Positions 17,822 to 26,568 of a stretch of DNA of 64,000 nt are shown piece by piece (position 1 is the stretch's first letter; every line of letters begins with the position of its first letter). The DNA lies in NCBI GenBank assembly GCA_023898405.1, contig CP060221.1:992001-1056000 (forward strand), written 5' to 3'. This DNA is from Myxococcales bacterium (GTDB taxonomy: Bacteria > Myxococcota > UBA727 > JABDBI01). The notes under the pieces were generated by a model, which saw nothing but the letters and a program-made list of their open reading frames with translations, ran no database searches and was not told the origin of the DNA. Both the position numbers and the translations under genes were made by a program.

Positions 17822-17925
17822 CTCCGATCGCACGATCGATAAAATTTCCTTTGATGGTGCACAACCAATGGCTGTTAGTTTCGAAAAACAATTAACAGCC
17901 AACCTCATCAATCATAAAGGGAAAT

Positions 17926-18834
17926 ATGACAGAAAACAGAGAGGAGAGATCGGGATTTTTTCGCAGCGCACTAAGCTTTAATGGTTCGGCATCAAAAAAA
18001 ATATTATTTCCGCTCTTAGTTTTTTTTTCCTATTCAGTCTGCATAACAATTATCCATAATTTTTTTTTCCCTTTGCCCAAATTCGATTTAACTCCCTTTG
18101 AAATTTGTGGAGCATTTTTGGGAATTTTGCTCGTCTTTCGAACCAACGCAGGATATGAACGCTGGTGGGAAGCACGAAAGCTTTGGGGTGGCATTGTTAA
18201 TCAAAGTCGTAACTTAGCAATAGCAAGTATGAGCTACGTTCCTCAAAGGAATTCTCTACTTAAAAAATTTCTTTTACTCATTGTACGTTTTCCCTTTGCC
18301 ACCAAGGATATTCTCAGAGCAAACCCTGCTTTTAGAACCTGCAACATTCAAAACGTGAGTCCAGCAGTACTCATATCATGGGAAATGGCAAATATTTTAT
18401 CAGCTTGGAAAAAACAAGCATTGATAAGCCCTATGGCTTTTTTTACACTTGATGTCGAACGAAAAAAATTAATAGATTATTTGGGAGCATGTGAACGTAT
18501 CCTAAAAACACCAATGCCTCTCGCATATGCCATTAAAACACGCCGTTTTTTATTTATTTTTCTTTTGCTCGTTCCTGTAGGAATTGTTTTTGATGCGGGT
18601 TGGTCTACGCCTTTTATTACCTTGCTTGTTGCCTATCCCCTTCTCGGTCTCGATCAAATTGGTAAAGAACTGCAAAATCCATTCTCCAAAAATAACCTCA
18701 GCCATCTGCCCTTGGATAACATCTGCAAAACTATTGAAAAAGATGTTTTAGCTTTAAGCATACTTAAAGAAAAAGGCGAAAAAACAATTAAAGAACATGA
18801 TTTGCTAAGCGAGCAACACATAAGCCATAGCTAA
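17926..18834 (+). CDS. Bestrophin-like anion channel family protein
   Basis: A 302-aa membrane protein of the bacterial bestrophin (UPF0187, YneE) family. The diagnostic block FRTNAGYERWWEARKLWGGIVNQSRN follows the first helices, and a second pair of helices lies near residues 205-240. Bacterial homologues form pentameric channels; the Klebsiella one conducts cations, while animal ones conduct chloride, so ion selectivity is not predicted here. It follows the MscS-like gene. The frame starts at an ATG preceded by a weak AGGGAAA site. Confidence 0.9.
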   Translation: MTENREERSGFFRSALSFNGSASKKILFPLLVFFSYSVCITIIHNFFFPLPKFDLTPFEICGAFLGILLVFRTNAGYERWWEARKLWGGIVNQSRNLAIASMSYVPQRNSLLKKFLLLIVRFPFATKDILRANPAFRTCNIQNVSPAVLISWEMANILSAWKKQALISPMAFFTLDVERKKLIDYLGACERILKTPMPLAYAIKTRRFLFIFLLLVPVGIVFDAGWSTPFITLLVAYPLLGLDQIGKELQNPFSKNNLSHLPLDNICKTIEKDVLALSILKEKGEKTIKEHDLLSEQHISHS

Positions 18835-18841
18835 TTTTTTT

Positions 18842-18880
18842 AAGAAAAACTAATATCCTTCACTGGGATTTAGTTTTCTT
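18842..18880 (+). terminator. Probable terminator after the bestrophin-like gene
   Basis: A long hairpin just after the stop: AAGAAAA and CTAA pair with TTAG and TTTTCTT, extended by ATCC with GGAT around a short loop. The 3' arm itself is T-rich, but no separate U-tract follows, so it is only probable. Confidence 0.5.
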
Positions 18881-18947
18881 GGTGTTATAAAAATCTAAAA
18901 TTGCAAATTTACTTTTGAGATACTGATTAATAAAAATAAGGTATTTT

Positions 18948-19343
18948 ATGTTAAAAAAAACACTTGGCGAGTTTTATGCCTTGGGAATTTGTCTTATCGC
19001 AACTATCGCTATGGCTATCAGTATAATGGTTGGCCTTTGGTCTGGTATTGAAGTTGCTTTTCCTTATTTTACTTTGTCCGGCCATGAACTTGTGTGTCAT
19101 CAAAACGATGAAAAATATGCTGATTGCTACTCCGATCGATTTGTCTACACGCGCGAAAAAGACCCCATTGTTTTTCCCAGTGGAAAGCAGCTCACCAACA
19201 AACGCGAACAATCGCTTCAACAGGCTTTATTTGAAAAACAACACAATGCCAAAACAAAAATCGCGGTCGTAAGCATTATTTTTTTGGTTTCTATGCTTAG
19301 TTTTCTCATTCATTGGCGCATGCGAAAACAATTTATCCAGTAA
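18948..19343 (+). CDS. Hypothetical protein with two membrane helices
   Basis: A 131-aa protein not recognised as any family. One hydrophobic helix lies at residues 10-32 and another at about 103-122. Between them is a hydrophilic loop of about 70 residues with two Cys (C50 in LVCHQND and C60 in ADCYSDR), which could form a disulphide if the loop is periplasmic. The C-terminus is basic (WRMRKQ), fitting a cytoplasmic end. It is convergent with the next gene, only 16 bases apart. Confidence 0.65.
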   Translation: MLKKTLGEFYALGICLIATIAMAISIMVGLWSGIEVAFPYFTLSGHELVCHQNDEKYADCYSDRFVYTREKDPIVFPSGKQLTNKREQSLQQALFEKQHNAKTKIAVVSIIFLVSMLSFLIHWRMRKQFIQ

Positions 19344-19359
19344 TTATTTATCTCAAAAA

Positions 19360-20076
19360 TTAATATGCTTTTTGGGCTATTATCAATATAGACACAGCTT
19401 CTTCACAAAAATCTTTTTCATCTTTTAAAACGATGCAAATATTTTTAAACTTTGCTTGAATAAGAATTTTTTTCCAATATTTTTTAGCATCCGCAAAGCT
19501 CGATACTTTGTGCTCAACTTGCAAATGATTTGTAAAATTTGGTGTGCTAGAAACTTCAGAATTGTAGATAAAAAACCCACCATCAACCAATCTTTTTTGA
19601 TATTCCTCAACAACTAAAATGGCATTTTCAAAAAACAAAGCATCCACTCCAACGTGAGCAAAAAAAACAAAAGCGAATTTGTCCTGAGGCAATTTTTTGA
19701 CTTCACGTAACGAAAAAGCATCCATAACAAAGTCGGCTTGTAGCCTTGAGTTGCTGTCAATACAAAAATCCTTTTTTCTTATGATGGTGGGTATTGGATG
19801 CAGCAAGTTAATCCTTTGAACTCGCCCGGTACCGATACACAGTACAGATTGACTTAACAAAAGCTCTATGCCATCCATCTGAACTTTATAATAATTAAGA
19901 TTTTTTCTTATTTGCTGCGTCACATTTTCGAACGCGGGCTCTGATTCTAACTCTACACAATAGTTCTCAGAGTCAACTGATTCAGTCTCAGAACATTCAC
20001 TACAGCACTCCTCTTCATTACTAAAAGAGCATAGGTAGCAGGAAAAAAACATCAGAATAAAGAATATTTTTTTCAT
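19360..20076 (-). CDS. Putative exported protein with methyltransferase-like fold
   Basis: A 238-aa protein starting with a signal peptide (MKKIFFILMFFSCYLCSFS) and then an acidic Cys-rich stretch (EEECCSECSE). The main domain has the rhythm of a class I SAM methyltransferase: SVLCIGTGR where motif I would be, ADFVMDAFSL where the acidic strand would be, FAFVFFAHV and KRLVDGGFFIY resembling the post-motif region. The glycine-rich loop is degenerate and a signal peptide is atypical for such enzymes, so activity is doubtful. The frame is open to 20145, but the ATG at 20076 fits the signal peptide. Confidence 0.6.
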   Translation of the reverse strand: MKKIFFILMFFSCYLCSFSNEEECCSECSETESVDSENYCVELESEPAFENVTQQIRKNLNYYKVQMDGIELLLSQSVLCIGTGRVQRINLLHPIPTIIRKKDFCIDSNSRLQADFVMDAFSLREVKKLPQDKFAFVFFAHVGVDALFFENAILVVEEYQKRLVDGGFFIYNSEVSSTPNFTNHLQVEHKVSSFADAKKYWKKILIQAKFKNICIVLKDEKDFCEEAVSILIIAQKAY

Positions 20077-20256
20077 CTTTAATCTTAAAACCCTATTTGT
20101 AAGTTTGCATATTTCACTTATTTTTGACCCAACAATTAAAAACAAATATCAACACAAATAAAAATGGAATCTAATTTAGATTTTACAAAATTATATTTAA
20201 ACATAATTTCATGTCACTATCAGATACGATACAGAAATTTTTAAAATGGAATAGTT

Positions 20257-21462
20257 ATGAGCAGAAAAGATTTTTCCAACCTAGCTTTGATCATTATTAT
20301 TTTTATAGCTGCTTGCATTGAAACAGATATTTATCTTCCAGCTTTCCCGGACATGATGATTTTTTTTAATACATCCGAAGAAGCTATCCAAGGTTTATTG
20401 ACCTGGAATTTTTTTGGCATCTGTATCTCATGTCCTTTTTATGGGCCCTTATCTGATGCCTATGGCAGGCGACTCCCTTTGCTTGTTGCCTTGTCACTAT
20501 TTTTTTTGGGAAGTCTCATCACCTTGTTTGTGACAGATTTAAATCTCATGTTGATGGGAAGAGTGCTGCAAGGTATTGGAAGTGGAGGATGCTTTACTTT
20601 GGGGACAGCTATTTTATTTGATGCTTTTCCTAAAGAAAAAGCTATGCTGGCGATCAATCAGCTCAATACTATCATTCCTATCATTATGGCCACCGCTCCT
20701 ATGCTGGGGGCTCACTTAAATAATCAGTACGGATTTAAATCCAACTTTTTAGCTATCACTATGTTTGTGGGGTTTAGTTTATTTATTTGCCTTGTCTTTT
20801 ACCGAGAAACCTTAAAGTCTGATCAGCGGAAAGATTTTAGTTTTTTAAGCCTCATAAAAGATTTCAAACGTGCATTTACTTGTGTACCCTTTTGGCAAAC
20901 TTCTATCTATATCAGTTTGTTTTTTGCGCTCTACATCGGTTTTTTGTCATTGATATCGGTATTTTTTGTGTTGGAGCTCAAGGTTGATAAATTATTTTTC
21001 CCCTGGTTTCAAACAGCAATATTGGGTTCATTCGTTCTGGCAAGCTTATCTTACAAACGAGTATTTAAACGCTTAGGCAAAGATTTTAAGAAAACTGGTC
21101 TTGGGTTTAGTTTTTTAGGTGCAATTCTATTTTGCCTTTCAGCCTTGCTCTTTCCTAAAAATCCTTATGCTATGACAGCATGCATGATGATCGTTGCCGT
21201 AGGTTTAAATTTCACCATGACGCTCTACTTTGATGAGTGCATCCACTGGCTTGAAGATATCAAAGGCATAGCCGCAAGTTTGCTGACCAGTGCACGACTT
21301 TTGCTCACAGCCATTTTTGTAGGGATCAGCGGAAAAATCTACGACAAAACGGTAATTCCATTTGCCTTGCTTACAACTGTTGTCGTGCTTATCTGTGGCA
21401 TTTGCATAATCAGCTATGAAAAAAATTACGCAAAAAAAATGCAAAAAATTCTGCACCATTAA
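20257..21462 (+). CDS. MFS multidrug efflux transporter, Bcr/CflA-like
   Basis: A 401-aa major facilitator with about twelve helices. The DHA1/Bcr subfamily features are ETDIYLPAFPDM in helix 1, GPLSDAYGRRLPL (motif A) between helices 2 and 3, and GRVLQGIGSGGCFTLGTAI in helix 4. Members export drugs or small metabolites by proton antiport. It is monocistronic: the upstream gene is divergent and trpA is convergent. Substrate unknown. Confidence 0.88.
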   Translation: MSRKDFSNLALIIIIFIAACIETDIYLPAFPDMMIFFNTSEEAIQGLLTWNFFGICISCPFYGPLSDAYGRRLPLLVALSLFFLGSLITLFVTDLNLMLMGRVLQGIGSGGCFTLGTAILFDAFPKEKAMLAINQLNTIIPIIMATAPMLGAHLNNQYGFKSNFLAITMFVGFSLFICLVFYRETLKSDQRKDFSFLSLIKDFKRAFTCVPFWQTSIYISLFFALYIGFLSLISVFFVLELKVDKLFFPWFQTAILGSFVLASLSYKRVFKRLGKDFKKTGLGFSFLGAILFCLSALLFPKNPYAMTACMMIVAVGLNFTMTLYFDECIHWLEDIKGIAASLLTSARLLLTAIFVGISGKIYDKTVIPFALLTTVVVLICGICIISYEKNYAKKMQKILHH

Positions 21463-21529
21463 AGACAATAAAACTTTCTTGAGAGAGTAGTTTGAAAATT
21501 ATCTATTTTTGCTTGGTCGCTATCGCCGC

Positions 21530-21560
21530 CATCCCTGCCTGCGCGGGGATGACAAGTGAC
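21530..21560. repeat. Dispersed palindromic repeat, copy 1
   Basis: An imperfect palindrome, CATCCCTGCCTGCGCGGGGATG, followed by ACAAGTGA. A close match (29 of 30 positions allowing two transitions) lies at 48051-48079 and a decayed inverted copy at 47801-47829. Similar GC-rich elements occur in intergenic regions of several proteobacteria. It lies between convergent genes and could act as a shared hairpin terminator. Confidence 0.7.
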
Positions 21561-21600
21561 AGTGGCCCCCAAAAATTATCTTCCAAATAATCTCCAAGGA

Positions 21601-22410
21601 TTACGCCAATTTTGTGGCTGCCTTCATTGCTTTAACAAAAAGTGCAAGCTCATCGAGCATGTGCTCTGGCGAGTTTAAATTTCCCTCTATGAGAGAAACT
21701 ATCTTTGATCCGCTAATAACACCTTGCGCTCCTTGTTTCAGAGCTTGTGAAACGTGTTCGGGACTAGAAATACCAAAACCAAAAATAGCTGGAGGTGCAC
21801 CAGCATTTTTTAAGGCTCGTAAAAAATCTTTGTGGTGAAAATTAATTTTTTCGTCTGCACCCGTAACTCCTTCTCTCGTAACGACATAGGTATATCCTCT
21901 GCCGTAATGCTCTACATCTTTTAAGCGTTCATGAGGCATGTTGATGGGCGCAACCAACACAGGATCGACTCCGTGTTTGATAGCGGCTTCATAAAAAGGT
22001 TTTATTTCTAGAATGGGAACATCAGCAACCAGTACTGAGTCCACTCCGCAATCACGAGCATGAGCATAAAACCAATCCAAGGAATTTTTAAAAATAAGAT
22101 TAGCGTAGGTCAAAATTCCAATAGGCACGCTTGGATATTCTTGGCGAATTTCTTGCACAAGATCTAATGATTCGTGTACAGTCGCGCGGCTATGCAAGGC
22201 TCGAAGGCCAGCTTTTTGAATAGTAGGACCATCGGCCAGAGGATCACTAAAAGCGATTCCCAACTCTAAAGCATCAGCACCAGATTCAATCAAAGTCTTA
22301 ATAATTTTTTTGCATTGAGCTCTATCAGGATCATAGAGCATCACAAATGGAATAAAGGCTCCTTGATTTTTTTGTGCAAGCTCAAAAAACATTTTTTCAT
22401 AGCGGCTCAT
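21601..22410 (-). CDS. trpA: Tryptophan synthase alpha subunit
   Basis: Cleaves indole-3-glycerol phosphate to indole and glyceraldehyde-3-phosphate; indole passes through a tunnel to TrpB. The 269-aa TIM barrel has the catalytic Glu at 49 (ALELGIAFSDP) and Asp at 60 (ADGPTIQ), the same numbers as the enteric enzyme. The phosphate-binding GFGISSPEH and GVISGSKIV segments are present. It is the last gene of the trp operon and overlaps the trpB stop by four bases (ATGA). Confidence 0.97.
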   Translation of the reverse strand: MSRYEKMFFELAQKNQGAFIPFVMLYDPDRAQCKKIIKTLIESGADALELGIAFSDPLADGPTIQKAGLRALHSRATVHESLDLVQEIRQEYPSVPIGILTYANLIFKNSLDWFYAHARDCGVDSVLVADVPILEIKPFYEAAIKHGVDPVLVAPINMPHERLKDVEHYGRGYTYVVTREGVTGADEKINFHHKDFLRALKNAGAPPAIFGFGISSPEHVSQALKQGAQGVISGSKIVSLIEGNLNSPEHMLDELALFVKAMKAATKLA

Positions 22411-23615
22411 TTCTTCACTCCAATTTTTTGCACCTGACCAATATGATCTCCCAAAATCTGACTTGCCTGAACCATATCCTTGTCTCCGCGCCCAGAAATA
22501 TTGACAACCAATATCTGTTCTTCGTCCGAATTTTGAGCCATTTTAATTGCATGAGCCAATGCATGAGCCGATTCAAAGGCTGGAATGATTCCTTCCTTTT
22601 GCGAAAGAAGAATAAATGCATCAAGCGCTTCTTTATCTGTTGCAGAAACATATTCAGCGCGACCACTGTCTTGCAAATAGGCATGCTCAGGACCAACTGC
22701 TGGATAATCGAGCCCTGCAGAAATACTGTGAGACTCCATCACCTGGCCTTCATCATTTTGCATAATCTTGGTTTGAGCTCCGTGAAGAATTCCTTCTGTG
22801 CCTCCGTGCAAAGTTGCTGCATGGTGATTGCTAAAAATTCCTTCACCTCCTCCTTCAACTCCAATCAAGCGAACATTTTTTTCTGGGATAAAATCGGCAA
22901 AAATACCCATGGCATTTGATCCTCCACCTACACACGCCAACACCGCATGAGGAAGTCTACCGATTGCTGCAAGCATTTGATCTTTGGTTTCTTCGCCAAT
23001 GATACGTTGAAATTCACGCACCATAATCGGAAAAGGATGTGGCCCAACCACACTTCCGATCATATAGTGGGTATCGGCAAAATTTTTAGCCCAATCTTTC
23101 AATGCTTCATTCACCGCATCTTTGAGCGTTTGTTCACCAGATTCTACGGCAATAACTTCAGCCCCTAAAAGTTGCATACGAAAAACATTAAGTTTTTGCC
23201 GCTCTACATCTTTCGCTCCCATGTACACACGAGTTTTTAAAGAAAATAGAGCTCCTACCAATGCGCTCGCTACACCATGCTGACCTGCACCTGTCTCAGC
23301 AATGATATTTTTTTTGCCCATTTTTTTGGTGAGTAGTCCTTGCGCTATCACTTGATTGGTTTTGTGTGCCCCACCGTGCAGTAAATCTTCCCTTTTTAAA
23401 AATATGCGCGTTTTGGTATCGGCACATAAATTTCTACACTCGTATAAAGGTGTAGGTCTTCCGGCATAATGCTTGAGCAAAACTGAAAGTTCATTTTGAA
23501 ACCCTACGTCTTCAAGAGCATCATAAAAATATTTTTCCAACTCCTCTAAAGCCGGAACCAAAATTTCAGGGACATAGCATCCACCAAAACGGCCAAAGCG
23601 CCCATTATCTTTCAT
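22407..23615 (-). CDS. trpB: Tryptophan synthase beta subunit
   Basis: PLP enzyme that condenses indole with serine to give tryptophan. The 402-aa sequence shows the FGGCYVPE N-terminus, the PLP Lys at residue 85 (GGAHKTNQ), the catalytic Glu in ETGAGQHG and the phosphate-binding GGGSNAMG loop. This is the TrpB1 type that pairs with TrpA. Its start overlaps the end of trpCF by 11 bases and its stop overlaps trpA by four, so translation is probably coupled. Confidence 0.97.
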   Translation of the reverse strand: MKDNGRFGRFGGCYVPEILVPALEELEKYFYDALEDVGFQNELSVLLKHYAGRPTPLYECRNLCADTKTRIFLKREDLLHGGAHKTNQVIAQGLLTKKMGKKNIIAETGAGQHGVASALVGALFSLKTRVYMGAKDVERQKLNVFRMQLLGAEVIAVESGEQTLKDAVNEALKDWAKNFADTHYMIGSVVGPHPFPIMVREFQRIIGEETKDQMLAAIGRLPHAVLACVGGGSNAMGIFADFIPEKNVRLIGVEGGGEGIFSNHHAATLHGGTEGILHGAQTKIMQNDEGQVMESHSISAGLDYPAVGPEHAYLQDSGRAEYVSATDKEALDAFILLSQKEGIIPAFESAHALAHAIKMAQNSDEEQILVVNISGRGDKDMVQASQILGDHIGQVQKIGVKK

Positions 23616-24981
23616 AAAACTCCTTGCTATTTCTTAAATTAGAGAAAAGTTTTTTAATTTTTTGCAAAGACTTTTTGCGTGGATCTTTCTCTTCAACTCC
23701 TGATGCAACATCGATCACCAACGGAAAAATACTTTCAGCACGATTAACGTTGTCAGGATTAATTCCACCAGCTAAAGCGAAAGGAGTTTTTATATTTTTA
23801 AGTATTGACCAATCAAAAGACTTACCAGTCCCACCGTATGATGATTCGTGATGGGTATCAAAGACATAAAGATCTACGTTTAAATTGGGCTCAACATTAA
23901 TTTGATCTTTAATACGAATAGCCTGCCAAATTGCACAATCTGCCGGCAAGTCAGGTCGCAATTGCGCGATATAATCTTTTTCTTCATCACCATGAAGTTG
24001 CACATAATCAAGTTTTAATTTTCGTGCTATAGAAATGACTTCATCCACTGATTGATTAACAAAGATACCGCCATAAGAAAGTGGTGAGCCATCGATTATA
24101 GAGCGCGCTTCATCAACGCTTATGCAGCGCTGAGATAATGGAGAAAAATTAAGACCTCCGTAATACGCGCCGTTGTCGTAGGCTATCTTTGCGTCATACG
24201 CATTGGTCAGACCGCATATTTTCACACGGCCAAAAATTAATTCTCTTAAGGCTCTATCAATGCGTTCCTGGCGCATCAAAGATGTTCCCACCAAAAATCC
24301 TTTTACCTTATCTTTATAGCGATAAATTTGTCTATGTGTAGCGAAACCCGATTCAGATATGATCAGGGCATCTTTCCAAGCTAAATTAAGCAATCGCTCT
24401 GTGGTGTTTACGTCAACTTCAAGAGTTTTTAAATTTCGGTTATTAATGCCAATAATTTTTGCTTTGAGTTGATTCGCTCGTTTCATTTCTTCTTCGTCAT
24501 GAACTTCGCAAACCACGGCCATTTTTAAATCACAGGCTATTTTTTCACATGCACGATAGTTGTCATCATCCAGCACAGAAAGCATCAGTAGCACGGCATC
24601 GGCGCCATAACGCCGAGCCTGATAAATTTGCCAAGGTGAAACCACAATATCTTTACACAAAAGCGGAGCATATTTTTTGTGACTCACGCTCAAGACATTT
24701 TCTAGTGAACCCAAAAAATATTTTTCATCAGCCAGTACAGAGATTGCATCAGCAAAAGGACTATAGAGTTTGGCAACATCAAGCACATTTACATCTTTGC
24801 GAATTAAGCCCAATGAGGGAGAGGCTTGCTTTATCTCACAAATATATGCCACAGGACTTTGCTCTAAAGCTTGAAAAAAATTATTGGCACTAGGAAGCAA
24901 AAAATCTTTGTAGCTTTTTATTTCTTCAATCTTTTCATTGATAAAACGATGCTTATATTCAACGATTGCTTCAAGCGCCAT
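23605..24981 (-). CDS. trpCF: Bifunctional indole-3-glycerol phosphate synthase / phosphoribosylanthranilate isomerase
   Basis: A 458-aa fusion of two TIM barrels that perform consecutive steps of tryptophan synthesis. The TrpC half (about 1-245) has the catalytic Lys at 51 (CEIKQASPS), Lys at 110 (LLCKD), Glu at 159 (VCEVHD) and SESG at 209-212. The TrpF half (about 250-458) begins VKICGL with the catalytic Cys at 256 and has the Asp in FDTHHESSYGGTGKSFDW. The fusion is best known from enteric gammaproteobacteria; many deltaproteobacteria have separate genes. It overlaps trpD and trpB by 11 bases each. Confidence 0.96.
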   Translation of the reverse strand: MALEAIVEYKHRFINEKIEEIKSYKDFLLPSANNFFQALEQSPVAYICEIKQASPSLGLIRKDVNVLDVAKLYSPFADAISVLADEKYFLGSLENVLSVSHKKYAPLLCKDIVVSPWQIYQARRYGADAVLLMLSVLDDDNYRACEKIACDLKMAVVCEVHDEEEMKRANQLKAKIIGINNRNLKTLEVDVNTTERLLNLAWKDALIISESGFATHRQIYRYKDKVKGFLVGTSLMRQERIDRALRELIFGRVKICGLTNAYDAKIAYDNGAYYGGLNFSPLSQRCISVDEARSIIDGSPLSYGGIFVNQSVDEVISIARKLKLDYVQLHGDEEKDYIAQLRPDLPADCAIWQAIRIKDQINVEPNLNVDLYVFDTHHESSYGGTGKSFDWSILKNIKTPFALAGGINPDNVNRAESIFPLVIDVASGVEEKDPRKKSLQKIKKLFSNLRNSKEFYER

Positions 24982-25987
24982 AGGCCTGCTCCTGTAACTC
25001 TTTTATAAGCTTCATTGTTTGACCGCTCTTAATAATTTCTAAAGCTAAGCCTACTCCAGATTTTAGTGATGATTCTTTGCCCGCCAACCACAGCAAAGCA
25101 CCAGCGCTCGCAGCAACAATTGAACTTTTTGCCTCATCTGCATGGCCCGATAATAAATCAATGCTGATTTGAATATTCTCCTCTACTCCACCACCTTGAA
25201 TCTGCTCAAGAGCAAAGCTTTTAAGGCCAAGATCGTCTGGGTGAATAGACAATTTTTCTACCTTATTATCCTTCAAAAGCACAGCATCACTGACGCTATG
25301 AACGGCAAGTTCATCGAGCCCTCCGCCATGCACAATCAATGCTGTTTTTCTACCCATATCTTTTAACGCCACAGCAAAATGCTCAAGCAATTTTGGATCA
25401 TATACGCCGATCAACATGATAGGCGGCCTCAAGGGATTTACCAAGGGGCCAAGAATATTAAAAATTGTTTTTATTCCCAGTTCACGACGTATATCTTTGA
25501 CTGCCTTGAAACTTCGATGATAATTGGGAGCAAATAAAAAGCACCATTTATTTTTATCCAAACTTTGGCGCACTTCTTTAGGACCTTGCATAATATCGAT
25601 GCCGAGCGCTCTCAGGATATCTGCCGACCCGCATCGAGAAGACACCGAAACACTGCCGTGCTTTGCTACAGGAAAACCTGCAGTTGCCGCCACCAAAGAT
25701 GCCAATGTTGAAACATTAATTGTATTAAAACCGTCTCCACCAGTTCCAACAACATCGCCAAACAAATAATCAGGTTGTTCAACCAGCAAAGTTTTTTTCA
25801 AAACAGTTTGAGCAGCTATAGCAATTTCTTGCCCACTTTCTCCCTTAGCACTCAGCAAGGCTAAGGCAGCAGCAACCTGACTTGCAGGCATCCGCTCTTC
25901 AAGAATATCGTCGATTAAAAGACCAACCTGCTCAACACTTAAATCTTTTAAGCTCATAAGCTCATTCAACAAAATTTTTTCATTCAT
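24971..25987 (-). CDS. trpD: Anthranilate phosphoribosyltransferase
   Basis: Transfers the phosphoribosyl group of PRPP to anthranilate. The 338-aa protein has the PRPP-binding GTGGDG loop, NVSTL, KHGSVSVSSRCGSADIL and the NILGPLVNP segment. The frame opens six codons earlier, but the ATG at 25987 overlaps the trpG stop in an ATGA and starts the conserved part. In some bacteria trpG and trpD are fused; here they are separate but coupled. Confidence 0.96.
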   Translation of the reverse strand: MNEKILLNELMSLKDLSVEQVGLLIDDILEERMPASQVAAALALLSAKGESGQEIAIAAQTVLKKTLLVEQPDYLFGDVVGTGGDGFNTINVSTLASLVAATAGFPVAKHGSVSVSSRCGSADILRALGIDIMQGPKEVRQSLDKNKWCFLFAPNYHRSFKAVKDIRRELGIKTIFNILGPLVNPLRPPIMLIGVYDPKLLEHFAVALKDMGRKTALIVHGGGLDELAVHSVSDAVLLKDNKVEKLSIHPDDLGLKSFALEQIQGGGVEENIQISIDLLSGHADEAKSSIVAASAGALLWLAGKESSLKSGVGLALEIIKSGQTMKLIKELQEQAYGA

Positions 25988-26568
25988 GAGTGTTCTCCAG
26001 CCCAATCGATCAGGTTTTTAATAATACGACTTCCTTGCGTGCTTAACACTGATTCTGGATGAAATTGAATTCCAATCATTGGATATTTTCGATGGGAAAT
26101 CGCCATCACCAACTCATCGCTTCGGCCAAAAATTTCAAATTCTTCTGGTACCACAGTCGCAGTCAGGCTGTGATAACGACCAACAGCTATACGATCTTTA
26201 AGACCATAAAAAATAAATTTACCATCATGTATAAGTGGCTTAGCCTTCCCGTGAACGATATCAGGAGCTTTTTTTACTTGCCCCCCAAAAACGCTCACCA
26301 TCGCCTGCATGCCTAGGCACACGCCAAACATAGGAACTTGGCCGGCAAGATCTTTGATAAGCTCATTCATACAACCGGCTTGATCAGGGTGCCCCGGACC
26401 AGGGGAAAAAACCAATAAACGAGGTACTGCGAGAGCAAAAAGGCGCCTTTTTATTTCAGCACTGTCCATACTATTACGCCAAACGTGAATGGTATTGCCT
26501 ACACCCTGAAATTCTTCAAGCAAATTAAATGTAAAAGAATCAAAATTATCGATGATGCAAATATTCAT
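25984..26568 (-). CDS. trpG: Anthranilate synthase glutamine amidotransferase subunit
   Basis: Class I glutamine amidotransferase that feeds ammonia to TrpE. The 194-aa protein has the Cys nucleophile at 84 (FGVCLGMQ) and the His/Glu pair at 170/172 (QFHPES). The oxyanion region is FSPGPGHP. In many bacteria the same subunit also serves p-aminobenzoate synthase. The start overlaps trpE by four bases (ATGA). Confidence 0.95.
   Translation of the reverse strand: MNICIIDNFDSFTFNLLEEFQGVGNTIHVWRNSMDSAEIKRRLFALAVPRLLVFSPGPGHPDQAGCMNELIKDLAGQVPMFGVCLGMQAMVSVFGGQVKKAPDIVHGKAKPLIHDGKFIFYGLKDRIAVGRYHSLTATVVPEEFEIFGRSDELVMAISHRKYPMIGIQFHPESVLSTQGSRIIKNLIDWAGEHS

Noticed and set aside
22374..22919. Plus-strand open frame of 181 codons
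   Set aside because: It is a shadow of trpB, which carries all catalytic motifs on the opposite strand.
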